Shown: positions 53,677-63,596 of the stretch, piece after piece | Layout of the letters: every line of letters starts with the position of its first letter | How positions within the stretch are numbered: position 1 is the stretch's first letter | Assembly: GCA_021808195.1 (NCBI GenBank) | Contig: JAKBCE010000008.1 | Span: 62,001-126,000, forward strand | Origin: Pseudomonadota bacterium | Lineage (GTDB): Bacteria > Pseudomonadota > Gammaproteobacteria > Steroidobacterales > Steroidobacteraceae | DNA: 64,000 nucleotides | Direction: 5' to 3' | The notes under the pieces: generated by a model | Databases searched by the model: none | What the model saw: the letters and a program-made list of their open reading frames with translations, nothing else | What the model was told of the DNA's origin: nothing | Made by a program: the position numbers and the translations under genes

Positions 53677-54764
53677 GTGTGCGCCCACCGCAACTGCACG
53701 CGCTGCGCCACGTCCGGGCCGCGCACGATCAACAACGCCAGCAGCAGCACCAGACCGTGCACCCACCACAGCCCGAGCGGCAGCGGGATCCTGCCGTGGC
53801 CGAGCCAGGACTCCCCGGCCGTGAGCAGATTCAGATACACCACGTAGATCACCAGCGCGATCCACACGCGCGCGTAGCGCCCCTGGCGTGGCTGCAGACG
53901 CGAGAGCGGCAGTGCGACGATGGCGAGCACCAGGCACATCAGCGGCAGCGCGATGCGCCACTGCAGTTTCGCCTGCTGTCGCGGCTCGGGCGAGGCGTAC
54001 AGCGCCGCGGTCGGTGCCGCATCGAGATCCGTCACCACCGTGTTCGCCGGCGGCATCGGTATCGGCACGGTGTGCTCGGCGAAGCGCATGATTCGAAAGC
54101 GCGCGCTGCCCGGCACGCCCTCGAAGCGCTCGCCGTGGTACAGCTCGATCGTCTGCGTCTTGCCGTCGGCCGAGACGGTGTGGCGCGCCTGGTTCGCCAA
54201 CGCCACTTCCACCACCGGACCGCGCGTGCGCTCGATGAATACGTTGCCGAGCGTGCCGTTCGGCTCGACCCGCTGCGCATAGACCACGGCGCTGCCGCCG
54301 CCGAAGGCGCGGAACTGTCCGGGCTCGAGCGGCGCGAATTGCCCGGCGCGCACCGCCTGGTCGCGCAGCGTGAGCGCCTCGTGGGTGGCCGCAGGCGCCA
54401 GTTGCAGGGTGACCGCCGCGAGCGCTGCGGTCAGCACGACCCCGAGTGCGATCACCGGCCGGTACAGCATCCCGGGGCGCACCCCGCAGGCGAGTGCCGC
54501 GGCCATCTCGCTGTCGTGATAGAGCCGCCCAAACGCCCACATGATGCCGAGCAGCAGCGACATCGGCGCCACCAGACTCACGTACTGCAGGAGACCGAGG
54601 TAGATCAGCCGCAGGATCACTCCCTGGGGAAACTGGCTGGCGGCGGCCCGCTCGAGCACCACGCCGACTTCATAGGCGGTGAGAATGATCAGCAGCACCG
54701 CCATCATCAGCAGCCAGGCGGTCAGCACCTCGCGCAGCACGTACCGTCCGATAATTTTTCCCAC
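53673..54764 (-). CDS. lptF: LPS export ABC permease LptF
   Basis: The 363-residue LptF has the same fold as LptG: IIGRYVLREVLTAWLLM starts helix 1, and YHDSEMAAALACGVRPGMLYRP is the coupling region. The start is a GTG at 54764 with no strong ribosome site, and no better start lies nearby. The 210-bp gap to the divergent pepA gene should hold both promoters; TTGAGTTACACT around 54794 is A+T-richer than its surroundings but I cannot assign it with confidence. Confidence 0.95.
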   Translation of the reverse strand: MGKIIGRYVLREVLTAWLLMMAVLLIILTAYEVGVVLERAAASQFPQGVILRLIYLGLLQYVSLVAPMSLLLGIMWAFGRLYHDSEMAAALACGVRPGMLYRPVIALGVVLTAALAAVTLQLAPAATHEALTLRDQAVRAGQFAPLEPGQFRAFGGGSAVVYAQRVEPNGTLGNVFIERTRGPVVEVALANQARHTVSADGKTQTIELYHGERFEGVPGSARFRIMRFAEHTVPIPMPPANTVVTDLDAAPTAALYASPEPRQQAKLQWRIALPLMCLVLAIVALPLSRLQPRQGRYARVWIALVIYVVYLNLLTAGESWLGHGRIPLPLGLWWVHGLVLLLALLIVRGPDVAQRVQLRWAHT

Positions 54765-54974
54765 CCGTGGAGCCTGCCCGCCGGAACTCCGGCTTGAGTT
54801 ACACTGCCCGCCCGCGGCACGCGCGGCGGGCGTCGGATTGCCGCGACGCGGGCGTACACAACACCGCGCGATCCGCTGCGGTAGCGAAGATAAAGCAGCG
54901 GGTTGCGCAGCTCAATGGGACGATCCCCGGCGAGCGCAGTTCACCGGCCATTGCCGGTACACGGGAGAAGCAAA

Positions 54975-56468
54975 ATGCGTTTCGAGACCTGGAGCAAGAG
55001 CATTGCCACGCTCGAGGTGGATTGCCTGGTCGTCGGTGTTTTCGAGGACAGCGAACTCAGCTCCGAGGCGCGGCTGATCGATCAGGCGAGCGGCGGGCGC
55101 CTCGCCAAGCTGCTCGCGCGCGGGGACTTCCCGGGACGCGCCGGCGAGACGCTGCTGCTTGCCGATCTGCCGGGTCTCGCCGCGGACCGAGTCCTGCTCA
55201 CCGGTCTTGGCGCGCGCAAGAGCTTCGGCCGCAAGCCCTGGCGCAAAGCCTGCGCGGCGGCGATCGCGGCCCTGATGCGCACCGGGGTGAAGAGCGCCGC
55301 CGTGGCGCTCGAGCGTCCGGATGCCGGCGTCCTCGACGATTACTACTACGGGCGGGCGGTCGCCGAACTCACCGGCGCGGCCCTGTACCGCATCAATGAT
55401 CTCAAGAGCGGCAAGAAGCCCAAGCCCGCCGCCCTCGCGAAGGTGCTCGCCGGACCGGCCGCGGGGGCCGCCGCCCGAGCCGTCGCACGCGGCCTGGCGC
55501 ACGGTGAGGCGATCGCTCAGGCGGCCGCCGTGCAGCGCGACCTCGGCAACCTGCCGGGCAACATCTGCACGCCGCGCTACCTCGCCGAGCAGGCGCGCGG
55601 GCTCGTCCGGCGGCACCGCACGCTCGCCGTGCGCGTGCTCGATGAGCCGGCGCTGCGACGCGAGAAGATGGGTTGCCTGCTCGCGGTGGCCCAGGGCAGC
55701 AGCGAGCCGCCCCGCCTGATCGTGCTCGAGCACAAGGGCGGGCGGCGCGGCGCGGCACCGGTGGTGCTGGTCGGCAAGGGGGTGACCTTCGATTCCGGCG
55801 GTATCTCGCTCAAGCCGGGCGCGGAGATGGACGAGATGAAGTACGACATGAGCGGGGCTGCCGCAGTGCTCGCGGCGCTCTCCTTCGCGGCCGCGGTGAA
55901 ACTGCCGCTGAACGTGGTCGGCATCGTCGGGGCGGTGGAGAACATGCCGGACGGCAAAGCGATCAAGCCCGGCGACATCGTCACCAGCGCCTCCGGACAG
56001 ACCGTCGAGATCCTCAACACCGACGCCGAAGGCCGTCTGGTGCTGTGCGATGCGCTGCACTACGCGCGGCGCTTCAAGCCCGCTGCGCTCGTCGATCTGG
56101 CGACGCTCACCGGGGCCTGCGTGATCGCTCTCGGGCACCATCACAGCGGCGTCCTCGGCAACGACGAGACGCTGGTGCGCGAACTCATCGATGCGGGCGT
56201 GCGCGCCGACGACCGTGCCTGGCCGCTGCCACTCACCGAGGAATACACCGAACAGCTGAAGAGTAATTTTGCGGACTTCGCCAACATCGGCGGCCGTGAC
56301 GGCGGAGCCATCACGGCCGCGGCTTTCCTCGCCAAGTTCACCCAGGGCATGAGCTGGGCGCATCTTGACATCGCCGGCACCGCCTGGCATGGCGGCGCGC
56401 ACAAGGGCAGCACCGGCCGGCCGACGCCGCTGCTGGCGGACTTTCTGCTGCAGCGCGCCCAGGCGTAG
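54975..56468 (+). CDS. pepA: Leucyl aminopeptidase (cytosol aminopeptidase)
   Basis: The M17 hexameric dizinc/manganese exopeptidase has 497 residues, the family length. The C-terminal catalytic domain has GKGVTFDSGGISLKP, KYDMSGAAAV and the hallmark NTDAEGRLVL, plus the lysine and arginine of the active site. The ATG at 54975 follows GGAGAAG; an in-frame upstream ATG at 54903 is rejected. PepA also acts as a DNA-binding accessory factor in E. coli. The order lptFG < > pepA-holC-valS is classical for gammaproteobacteria. Confidence 0.96.
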   Translation: MRFETWSKSIATLEVDCLVVGVFEDSELSSEARLIDQASGGRLAKLLARGDFPGRAGETLLLADLPGLAADRVLLTGLGARKSFGRKPWRKACAAAIAALMRTGVKSAAVALERPDAGVLDDYYYGRAVAELTGAALYRINDLKSGKKPKPAALAKVLAGPAAGAAARAVARGLAHGEAIAQAAAVQRDLGNLPGNICTPRYLAEQARGLVRRHRTLAVRVLDEPALRREKMGCLLAVAQGSSEPPRLIVLEHKGGRRGAAPVVLVGKGVTFDSGGISLKPGAEMDEMKYDMSGAAAVLAALSFAAAVKLPLNVVGIVGAVENMPDGKAIKPGDIVTSASGQTVEILNTDAEGRLVLCDALHYARRFKPAALVDLATLTGACVIALGHHHSGVLGNDETLVRELIDAGVRADDRAWPLPLTEEYTEQLKSNFADFANIGGRDGGAITAAAFLAKFTQGMSWAHLDIAGTAWHGGAHKGSTGRPTPLLADFLLQRAQA

Positions 56469-56477
56469 AGCGACGCG

Positions 56478-56909
56478 TTGCGGGCCGATTTCTACGTCCT
56501 GGCCGAAGCGACGCCGGGAGCGCGGCTGAAAGTCGCCTGCCGGCTCGCCGAGAAGGCCTATCTCGCCGGTCAGCGCGTGCTCGTGTGGCACAGCGACCGC
56601 GAGGAGCTCGGGCGGCTCGATGAGCTGCTGTGGACCTTTGCCGACACGAGCTTCGTGCCGCACGCCTGGCTCGCCGAGGGGATCGATGCGCCGGTGCTGC
56701 TCAGCGCCGGCGAGCCGCCCGGTGCGGCCCCGCAGGTGCTGATCAACCTCGACGCCTCGGACGAGCCGCCACCGTTTGCGGCCGCCACCGAGCGCATCGT
56801 CGAGATCATCGATGCCGAGCCGGCGCACCGCCAGAGCGGCAGGGCCCGCTTCCGCGCCTACCGGCAACTCGGCTGCGAACCGGCGACGCACACGCTGCGT
56901 GCCCCGTAA
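56478..56909 (+). CDS. holC: DNA polymerase III chi subunit
   Basis: The 143 residues begin RADFYVLAEATPGARL and contain AEKAYLAGQRVLVWHSDREELGRLDELLW, quoted here in part (RVLVWHSDREELGRLDELLW), which is diagnostic of HolC. Chi links the clamp loader to single-strand-binding protein. The start is a TTG at 56478, ten bases beyond the pepA stop; there is no ATG or GTG that preserves the N-terminal strand. Position between pepA and valS confirms it. Confidence 0.93.
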   Translation: MRADFYVLAEATPGARLKVACRLAEKAYLAGQRVLVWHSDREELGRLDELLWTFADTSFVPHAWLAEGIDAPVLLSAGEPPGAAPQVLINLDASDEPPPFAAATERIVEIIDAEPAHRQSGRARFRAYRQLGCEPATHTLRAP

Positions 56910-56959
56910 CCGCCCTATAATTGCTGTTTCTACCGCTGTCGAACGAGCCTGCGAGGATC

Positions 56960-59737
56960 ATGGATAAAGTCTACGCGCCGCACGAGATCGAGCGGCGGAT
57001 CTACACGCGCTGGGAATCCCAAGGCTGGTTCGCTCCGGCCGGACGCGGCGCACCATTCTGCATCATGATCCCGCCGCCGAACGTGACCGGCACCCTGCAC
57101 ATGGGGCACGCGTTCAATCACACCCTGATGGACACGCTGACGCGCTATCACCGCATGCGCGGCGATGACGCGCTGTGGCAGCCCGGCACCGATCATGCCG
57201 GCATCGCCACGCAGATGGTGGTCGAGCGCCAGCTCGAGGCCGCCGGATTGCGCCGCAGCGAGCTCGGCCGCGAGGCGTTCCTCGCGCGAGTCTGGCAGTG
57301 GAAGGCGCAATCGGGCGGCACCATGTCCGCACAGATGCGCCGCCTCGGCGACTCAGTCGATTGGTCGCGCGAGCGTTTCACCATGGATGAAGGGCTCTCG
57401 CACGCGGTGCTCGAGGTATTCGTGCGCCTCTACGAGGAGGGTCTGATCTATCGCGGCAAGCGCCTGGTCAACTGGGACCCGGTGCTGCTCACGGCGCTGT
57501 CGGATCTCGAAGTGCAGAGCGTCGAGGAGGACGGCCACCTGTGGCATCTGCGCTATGTGCTCGAGGACGGCAGCGGCCAGCTGGTGGTGGCCACCACGCG
57601 CCCGGAGACCTTGCTCGGCGACACCGCCGTCGCGGTCAATCCCGAGGATGAGCGCTACCGGCATCTGATCGGCAAGCGCGTGCGGGTGCCGCTCATCGAT
57701 CGGCTGATTCCCGTCATTGCGGACGCGTACGTCGACGCCTCGTTCGGCTCGGGCTGCCTCAAGATCACCCCCGCGCACGATTTCAACGACTACGAGATCG
57801 GCCAGCGCCACAACCTGCCGCAGATCAACATCTTCACGCCGCATGCGACGCTCAATGACAACGTGCCGGAGCGGTTGCGCGGCCTCGAGCGCGGCGCCGC
57901 CCGCGCGCGGGTACTGCAAGAGATCGAAGCGGCCGGTCTGCTCGAGCGCGTCGAGCCGCACAAGATGATGGTGCCGCGCGGTGACCGCAGCGGCGCGGTG
58001 CTCGAGCCGTACCTCACCGACCAGTGGTACGTGAAGATCGCCCCGCTCGCCGCACCGGCGATTGCCGCGGTGGAAAGCGGCCGCACGCGCTTCATTCCGG
58101 AGAACTGGGCCAAAACCTACTTCGAGTGGATGCGCAACATCAAGGACTGGTGCATCAGCCGTCAGCTGTGGTGGGGACACCGTATTCCGGCGTGGTATGA
58201 CGGGCAAGGCAACGTGTACGTCGGGCGCAGCGAGCAGGAGGTGCGTACCCGGCACGCGTTGGGTGCCGATGTGCCGCTGCACCAGGATCCTGACGTGCTC
58301 GATACCTGGTTCTCCTCGGCTCTGTGGCCGTTCTCAACGCTCGGCTGGCCCGAACATACCCCGGAACTGTCACGCTACTACCCGACGACGGTGCTGATCA
58401 CCGGCTTCGACATCATCTTCTTCTGGGTGGCCCGGATGATGATGATGGGCCTGAAGTTCATGGGTGACGTGCCGTTCCGTACGGTCTACGTGCACGGTCT
58501 GATCCGCGACGAGTCGGGCGAGAAGATGTCCAAGTCCAAGGGCAACGTCATCGACCCGCTCGACATCGTCGATGGCATCGATCTGCCCGCCCTGATCGAG
58601 AAGCGCACCACCGGACTGATGCAGCCGCAAAAGCGCCCAGCGATCGAGAAAGCGACCCGCAAGCAGTTCCCGGACGGGATCGCCGCGCACGGCACGGACG
58701 CGCTGCGCTTTACCTTCGCTGCCCTCGCCTCCCCGAGCCGCGACATCCGCTTCGACCTGGCCCGCGTCGCCGGATACCGCAATTTCTGCAACAAGCTGTG
58801 GAACGCCGCGCGCTTCGTGACGCTGATGTGTGAGCAGGACGAGCCGGCAGGGCCGACCGAGCTGTCAGTTGCCGACCGCTGGATCCGCTCGCGCTTCGGC
58901 CGGACACTCGCTGCCGTCGAGCGGGCCCTCGCCGAATACCGCTTCGACTACGCGGCCAATGCACTGTACGAGTTCACCTGGTACGAGTACTGCGATTGGT
59001 ACCTGGAGCTGACCAAACCAGTGCTGCAATCCGAGTCGGCCGCGGCGCCCGCCCGGCGCTCCGCGCGCCGCACGCTCGCGGAGATCCTCGAGGCCCTGCA
59101 GCGCGCGCTGCATCCGATCATGCCGTTCATCACCGAGGAGATCTGGCAGCGCGCCGCGCCGCTCGCCGGGCGCAGCGGGGAGACCGTGATGCTGGCCCCC
59201 TACCCCCGACCCGGGGAGTTCCCGGCCGACGAGCCGAGTGAACGCGAGGTCGGCTGGATCCAGGCGTTCGTGCTCGCCGTACGGCAGATCCGTGGCGAGA
59301 TGAACATCAGCCCCTCGCGCCGCATCCCCGTGCTGCTCGCAGGCGCGAGCGCCCAGGACCGTGACTACCTGCAGTGCCATCGGCCGTATCTCGAGCGCCT
59401 CGCGGGCATCGAGTCGGTGCGACTGCTCGCCTCCGACGAGCCGGCGCCACAGTCGGCCACCGCCCTCATCGGCGAGCTGACGGTGCTCGTGCCGATGGCC
59501 GGCTTGATCGACGCCAAGGCCGAGGCGGAGCGGCTCGAGAAGCTCATGACCCGCGCGCAGGCCGATCTCGGCAAAGTGCGCGCCCGGCTCGACAATGAGA
59601 GCTTCTGCAGCAACGCCCCGGCCGCGGTGGTCGAGACCGAGCGGGCTCGCGTGGCGGAACTCGAGCGCACCGCCGCCGGCCTCGCCGCGCAGCTCGAACG
59701 GGTGCGCGCCATGCTGCACGGTGCCGCCGGCGACTAG
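56960..59737 (+). CDS. valS: Valyl-tRNA synthetase
   Basis: The class I synthetase has 925 residues (usual 900-960). It has the HIGH-type motif [11 protein letters not shown], the editing domain with [14 protein letters not shown], the KMSKS loop [10 protein letters not shown], an anticodon-binding domain and a C-terminal coiled-coil arm ([19 protein letters not shown] onward). The ATG at 56960 has GCGAGGA upstream. Its TAG stop overlaps, on the CTAG palindrome, the TAG stop of the convergent surface-antigen gene. Confidence 0.97.
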   Translation: MDKVYAPHEIERRIYTRWESQGWFAPAGRGAPFCIMIPPPNVTGTLHMGHAFNHTLMDTLTRYHRMRGDDALWQPGTDHAGIATQMVVERQLEAAGLRRSELGREAFLARVWQWKAQSGGTMSAQMRRLGDSVDWSRERFTMDEGLSHAVLEVFVRLYEEGLIYRGKRLVNWDPVLLTALSDLEVQSVEEDGHLWHLRYVLEDGSGQLVVATTRPETLLGDTAVAVNPEDERYRHLIGKRVRVPLIDRLIPVIADAYVDASFGSGCLKITPAHDFNDYEIGQRHNLPQINIFTPHATLNDNVPERLRGLERGAARARVLQEIEAAGLLERVEPHKMMVPRGDRSGAVLEPYLTDQWYVKIAPLAAPAIAAVESGRTRFIPENWAKTYFEWMRNIKDWCISRQLWWGHRIPAWYDGQGNVYVGRSEQEVRTRHALGADVPLHQDPDVLDTWFSSALWPFSTLGWPEHTPELSRYYPTTVLITGFDIIFFWVARMMMMGLKFMGDVPFRTVYVHGLIRDESGEKMSKSKGNVIDPLDIVDGIDLPALIEKRTTGLMQPQKRPAIEKATRKQFPDGIAAHGTDALRFTFAALASPSRDIRFDLARVAGYRNFCNKLWNAARFVTLMCEQDEPAGPTELSVADRWIRSRFGRTLAAVERALAEYRFDYAANALYEFTWYEYCDWYLELTKPVLQSESAAAPARRSARRTLAEILEALQRALHPIMPFITEEIWQRAAPLAGRSGETVMLAPYPRPGEFPADEPSEREVGWIQAFVLAVRQIRGEMNISPSRRIPVLLAGASAQDRDYLQCHRPYLERLAGIESVRLLASDEPAPQSATALIGELTVLVPMAGLIDAKAEAERLEKLMTRAQADLGKVRARLDNESFCSNAPAAVVETERARVAELERTAAGLAAQLERVRAMLHGAAGD

Positions 59738-61011
59738 AACGGATAGTTGATTCCGGTGAACAAAGCCGCGCCTTCGCTGCCGTAACCGACATCGACGTAG
59801 CCGACGATGAACGGCGCGGCAATGCCGCGAAAGCCGACGCCGAGCACGTTGTGCAGCGTGTCGATCGGAACGGTAGAGCTGTGTTCGAAGACGCGGCCAG
59901 CATCGTAAAACGGCGCGATCTGCAGGGCGATGCGCGTACCGAGGGTGTTGAGGGTGAGCACCTTCTGGCGCAGCTCGATGCTGGCCGAGAAGGCATTGCG
60001 CCCGTAGAAGCGCGCCTCGCCGAAACCGCGCAGCGGCTGCGGCCCGCCGAGGGTGCTGCGATCGCCACCGACGCTGCTCAGCGCCCAGAAGGGCGCTGCC
60101 GCCAGCGACGGCATGTAGCGCAGATCGAAGTGCGCGGCGATGGTCAGCGAGCGCCTCGGCGACCAATAGAATCGTCCGTCCGCGCCGACTTCGCTGAACA
60201 AGGACGCATTCGGCGCGCCATTGCGGCTTGCCGCCCCAGCGTACAGCGTCATGGCGACGCCCCGGCTCGGCAGAGTGATGCTATCGAGAGTGTTGTAGGT
60301 GAGCGTAATCCGCTCGAGCACCTCGTGGGTCGTGCCCAGGCCCGCCACGTGCGGGAAGCGGTCCGTGAGCGAGACGATTCCGGGCAGGTGCCCGGCGCTC
60401 ACCCTGACCTTCTGCACGATCAGCACGCCGGCAAGCTGCCACGCAGGCGTGAGATTCCAGCCGAGGCGCGCCCGCAACCGCATGCGCTGATCGGTGTAGA
60501 CGCTCTGCTGTGCATACGGGGAGTCGTTGCCGATGCCGAAGAAGCGCGCCGAGCCGTTGCGGCCGTAATAGAGCTCCACGCTCTGCGACCAGCGCCGCCG
60601 GCGCATCAGGCCGCTCTCGTAAAGGGCATCGAAGTGACTCTCGACATGTTGCATCAGCCCGGCGACGATCGACCACTGGGTGTCGGCGGACGGAAAATCC
60701 AGGATGCGCACGTGCCCGCCCCAGCCGAAGGCTGTGTTGTGCACGATGTCCGGGGCGATGATGCGCACAATGCGGCCGTGCGCATCATGCTGCAGGCGGG
60801 TGGGGATCAGGCCGAAGGTCTGCCCGCTGTTGGGATCGACCGAGATATTCGGCACGGGCAGCACCGGCCAAGTGGTCGGGTTCAGCCAGTCAAAGCGCGG
60901 CGTGCCGGGCGCTGCGGCGCGCGCGGTGCCGGCGAGGCTCACCACCACGAGCACTGCCGCGGCGCGCCGCGCACGCCGGCTGACGACCGCGATCGGGAAG
61001 ATCTGCCGCAC
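59734..61011 (-). CDS. BamA/D15-type surface antigen beta-barrel protein
   Basis: The 425-residue predicted outer-membrane protein has a signal peptide ([23 protein letters not shown]) and a 16-strand-like barrel of the bacterial surface antigen (D15) type ending in phenylalanine (GINYPF). The [17 protein letters not shown] block carries the lid-loop 'RGF' motif of the Omp85 family. No POTRA domains are seen, so it is a short, POTRA-less member like patatin-associated or TamA-remnant barrels. The GTG at 61011 lies one base after the upstream gene's stop, so the two are co-translated. Confidence 0.8.
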   Translation of the reverse strand: MRQIFPIAVVSRRARRAAAVLVVVSLAGTARAAAPGTPRFDWLNPTTWPVLPVPNISVDPNSGQTFGLIPTRLQHDAHGRIVRIIAPDIVHNTAFGWGGHVRILDFPSADTQWSIVAGLMQHVESHFDALYESGLMRRRRWSQSVELYYGRNGSARFFGIGNDSPYAQQSVYTDQRMRLRARLGWNLTPAWQLAGVLIVQKVRVSAGHLPGIVSLTDRFPHVAGLGTTHEVLERITLTYNTLDSITLPSRGVAMTLYAGAASRNGAPNASLFSEVGADGRFYWSPRRSLTIAAHFDLRYMPSLAAAPFWALSSVGGDRSTLGGPQPLRGFGEARFYGRNAFSASIELRQKVLTLNTLGTRIALQIAPFYDAGRVFEHSSTVPIDTLHNVLGVGFRGIAAPFIVGYVDVGYGSEGAALFTGINYPF

Positions 61012-61012
61012 G

Positions 61013-61975
61013 TTATTTGTCGGAAAGCCCCGCGAGCGCCCGTCCGCCCTCCACGGCCTGCCACAGACCCAGCGCCGGTGCGCCCACCAGCAGTTCGCGC
61101 ACGCGGCGCACGAGCGAGAGCGCCACCGCCGGCGCTGCGGGCACGCCGACGAGCGCACACGCCACCACGTATCCGGCCTCCTGCACGCCGAGCGCCGCCG
61201 GGACCGCGAAGCCGAACGTGCGCAGAGCACTGAACAGACTGTCGATGATGAGCGCCTGTACCGGGCTCACCGTGAGCCCCATCAGTCGACAGACCACCCA
61301 GGTTTCGAGCGCGCCGAGCGCCCAGGCGACGGTATGCGTGGCGAACGCTGCCGCGGTGCGCCGGTTCCAGCGCAGCCCCGGCTCGAGCGACGCCGTGCGC
61401 GCCGCCTCGAGCGCGGGCCAGCGGTGCGCAAGTGCCTCGATGCCACGGGCGAGCAGCGCCACCAGCCGGGTGCGGCCTGGGCCCACCAGCAGCGCGAGCA
61501 TGCCGAGCGGCACCAGCGCCGCGCCCAGCAGGCGCAGCGGCGCAGCACGCCCCGCAAGCACCAGCAATACCACCCCGGCCAGCAGATACGGCAGCTTCGC
61601 CGCCTGCTCGATGAGCAAGTCCGCGAGCAGCGTCGCGGCAACGGGCACCGAGGGCAACCCGGTCAGCGTGAGCGAACGGGCGCCAGCGACGATGCCACCG
61701 AGTTGGGAAAACGGCAGCACCTCCGCGGTGCCTTCCCGGACGTAGCGCGCCCAGATGAATTTCCACGGCGAGGCGCGCGGCAGGTCCGCACCCAGCAGCC
61801 ACCAGGCCGAGCCGGTGAGCGCGATCACCGGCAGATGAATCAACGCCACGATCAGCAGGCCGGTGATCCCAACCCGCAGAACCGCCTGCTCGACAGCGGC
61901 CCCGCCTGCATAGAGCACGGCCGCGCCGAGCGCGGTCACGCCGAGCGCCAGGGCGAGCAGCCGCGTGCGTTTCAC
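61013..61975 (-). CDS. Flippase-like membrane protein (LPG-synthase TM/UPF0104 family)
   Basis: The 320-residue protein has about eight helices of the lysylphosphatidylglycerol-synthase membrane domain/YbhN family. The central VLPFSQLGGIVAGARSLTLTG with LIEQAAKLPYL resembles the hopanoid-associated HpnL subgroup. No catalytic aminoacyl-transferase domain is attached, so it probably moves or senses a lipid rather than modifying one. The ATG at 61975 overlaps the sulfotransferase stop by four bases (ATGA), and the surface-antigen gene follows after one base. Confidence 0.78.
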   Translation of the reverse strand: MKRTRLLALALGVTALGAAVLYAGGAAVEQAVLRVGITGLLIVALIHLPVIALTGSAWWLLGADLPRASPWKFIWARYVREGTAEVLPFSQLGGIVAGARSLTLTGLPSVPVAATLLADLLIEQAAKLPYLLAGVVLLVLAGRAAPLRLLGAALVPLGMLALLVGPGRTRLVALLARGIEALAHRWPALEAARTASLEPGLRWNRRTAAAFATHTVAWALGALETWVVCRLMGLTVSPVQALIIDSLFSALRTFGFAVPAALGVQEAGYVVACALVGVPAAPAVALSLVRRVRELLVGAPALGLWQAVEGGRALAGLSDK

Positions 61976-63207
61976 GCCGGCCTCGGGTTGAATACCCCAC
62001 CGCTCGGAGGCTGGCGGGTGCGCTCGGGCGGCACGTCGAACGCACGCGTGTAGCCGGCAAACTGCTCGCGCAGGTGCGCCGGATCGAGTCCGAACTCCTC
62101 GAGGCTGTGGTGGTGCACGGCGTAGCCGCCGCGCGGCACCCGGCGCAGATACGCCTGCATGCGCCGCTCGGCCTCGGCACTCAGAGTCAGCCCGCAGTGC
62201 CGATACAGCCGTGCCACGGTCTGCAGGGGCGCACCGACGATATCGCGGTAATACAGGTGCAGAATGTTATCCGGCGCGCTCTTGCAGGCGATCATCTGCT
62301 GCGCGCCCTGCGCCCACCGTTCGCTCACCTCGCGTCCGATCGCGGCGCGCTCGAGACGCGTGGTGAACGGCCGGCGCAGGATCTCGGTGAGCTTGGCGAC
62401 GGACGCCATGACTTTCAGCGGATCGCGGTGCAGCATGACGATGTGCGCCTGCGGATACTCCTTGCGCAGCGCTGCGAGCGCGAACACGTGGTCCGGGCTC
62501 TTCAGCACCCATTGACGCCCTGCCGGACCCTGCGCATCGAGATGGCACAGAAAGCGGCGATGGAACCGGTAGCCGAGTTCCTGCCCGTCCTCATCCAGCC
62601 AGTCGCGGTAGGCGGGGATGTGATACATCGTGTCGAAGCGCAGACTGCGAAAGACCTGCCCGGTGATGTCGGTGCACTCCTGCGGGGAGTCGGCGCGCAC
62701 CGGATGCATGCGGGCGATACCCGGGGCAATCAGCCGGAACAGTCCGAGCTGACGCGCCACCCGCGCCCGCCGGTGGTCGCCCGGCAACCAGGGGCGCAGC
62801 TGCGGGTACGGGTAGATGAGCTGCCAGCTGCGCGGCACGGCGGCGGCCGGATCGAGTGCGAGCAGCGAATGCAGAAAGGTCGAGCCGCTGCGCGGCAGGC
62901 CGGTGATGAAGATCGGCCGGCCAAGCGCACGCTGCGCAATGCGCGGATCGGCCTGCTCGGCGATGTCCAGTCGCAACAGATTGTGCAGGCAGCGCAGCAC
63001 GTCGAAACGGGTCGCAAGATGGCCGAACAGCCCGAGGTGCGCCTCGGCCTGCAGCGTACCCAGCAGTCGCTCGAGCGCGTCCTGAAACGACCAGTCGGAA
63101 AATCCATCCCGGCCGAGCGCACCGAGCGCGACGTCGATCAATTGCTCGGCATTGAGCGGCGCAACGCGCCGCACCGTCCGTATTGCCTGCCGTTGAAGCA
63201 TGCCCAT
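61972..63207 (-). CDS. Sulfotransferase family protein
   Basis: The 411-residue sulfotransferase_3-type enzyme has a 5'-phosphosulfate loop FITGLPRSGSTFLHSLL and a 3'-phosphate site VMLHRDPLKVMASVAKL. It transfers sulfate from PAPS to an unknown acceptor. The ATG at 63207 with GGAG about ten bases upstream was used; a TTG at 63222 would be longer. It is the first gene of a three-gene operon with a flippase-like protein and an outer-membrane barrel, which suggests a sulfated lipid or glycan destined for the envelope. Confidence 0.85.
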   Translation of the reverse strand: MGMLQRQAIRTVRRVAPLNAEQLIDVALGALGRDGFSDWSFQDALERLLGTLQAEAHLGLFGHLATRFDVLRCLHNLLRLDIAEQADPRIAQRALGRPIFITGLPRSGSTFLHSLLALDPAAAVPRSWQLIYPYPQLRPWLPGDHRRARVARQLGLFRLIAPGIARMHPVRADSPQECTDITGQVFRSLRFDTMYHIPAYRDWLDEDGQELGYRFHRRFLCHLDAQGPAGRQWVLKSPDHVFALAALRKEYPQAHIVMLHRDPLKVMASVAKLTEILRRPFTTRLERAAIGREVSERWAQGAQQMIACKSAPDNILHLYYRDIVGAPLQTVARLYRHCGLTLSAEAERRMQAYLRRVPRGGYAVHHHSLEEFGLDPAHLREQFAGYTRAFDVPPERTRQPPSGGVFNPRPA

Positions 63208-63596
63208 GCGCCTGTTCTCCAAGTCGATCGCAACAGTTCTTGCTGTTTGAATGCGCGATCCGGCAGTCAGCAGATCCTGGCGCGGGCAGCGCGCCGATTT
63301 CTCGCGCGGCCAATGGTGCGTATCCAGCGCTAGAGCGCAGCTGACCCATCGCGGTTCCTACCACCTCCAAGAGCAGGACATCCGCGCTCGCCGCTGCTGC
63401 CGTGCGGGGGCTGGGCGTGGCGGCGGCCGCAGTCCGGCTCGTCCACGTTGCCGCTTTACGCTAGCCCGCCGTTACCTGCAGGGTCAAGCTCGGTGTCCGT
63501 TTCCCTGCACACGGTGAGCCCGGCACGGTTCATTCGGAAATACGTAATTTCCCTCAACTGCCACGAGTCAGGCAGCGCCGCAGCGGCGCGAGGGAC
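63208..63596. other. Gene-free gap between prfC and the sulfotransferase operon
   Basis: No coding sequence is supported. A compact G+C hairpin, GCGCCGC-A-GCGGCGC (63575-63589), lies eight bases beyond the prfC stop and may mark its transcript end, although no U-run follows. The sulfotransferase promoter should be in the left part, but I find no clear -35/-10 pair. Confidence 0.4.

Noticed and set aside
54840..54960. tRNA-like stretch (GGTTGCGCAGCTCAATGGGA) before pepA
   Set aside because: It resembles a D-arm sequence, but no acceptor, anticodon or T-arm can be folded around it.
54912..56891. Long minus-strand open frame (about 660 codons) opposite pepA and holC
   Set aside because: It spans two recognised genes on the other strand, is Arg/Gly/Ala-rich and has no ribosome site or family features.
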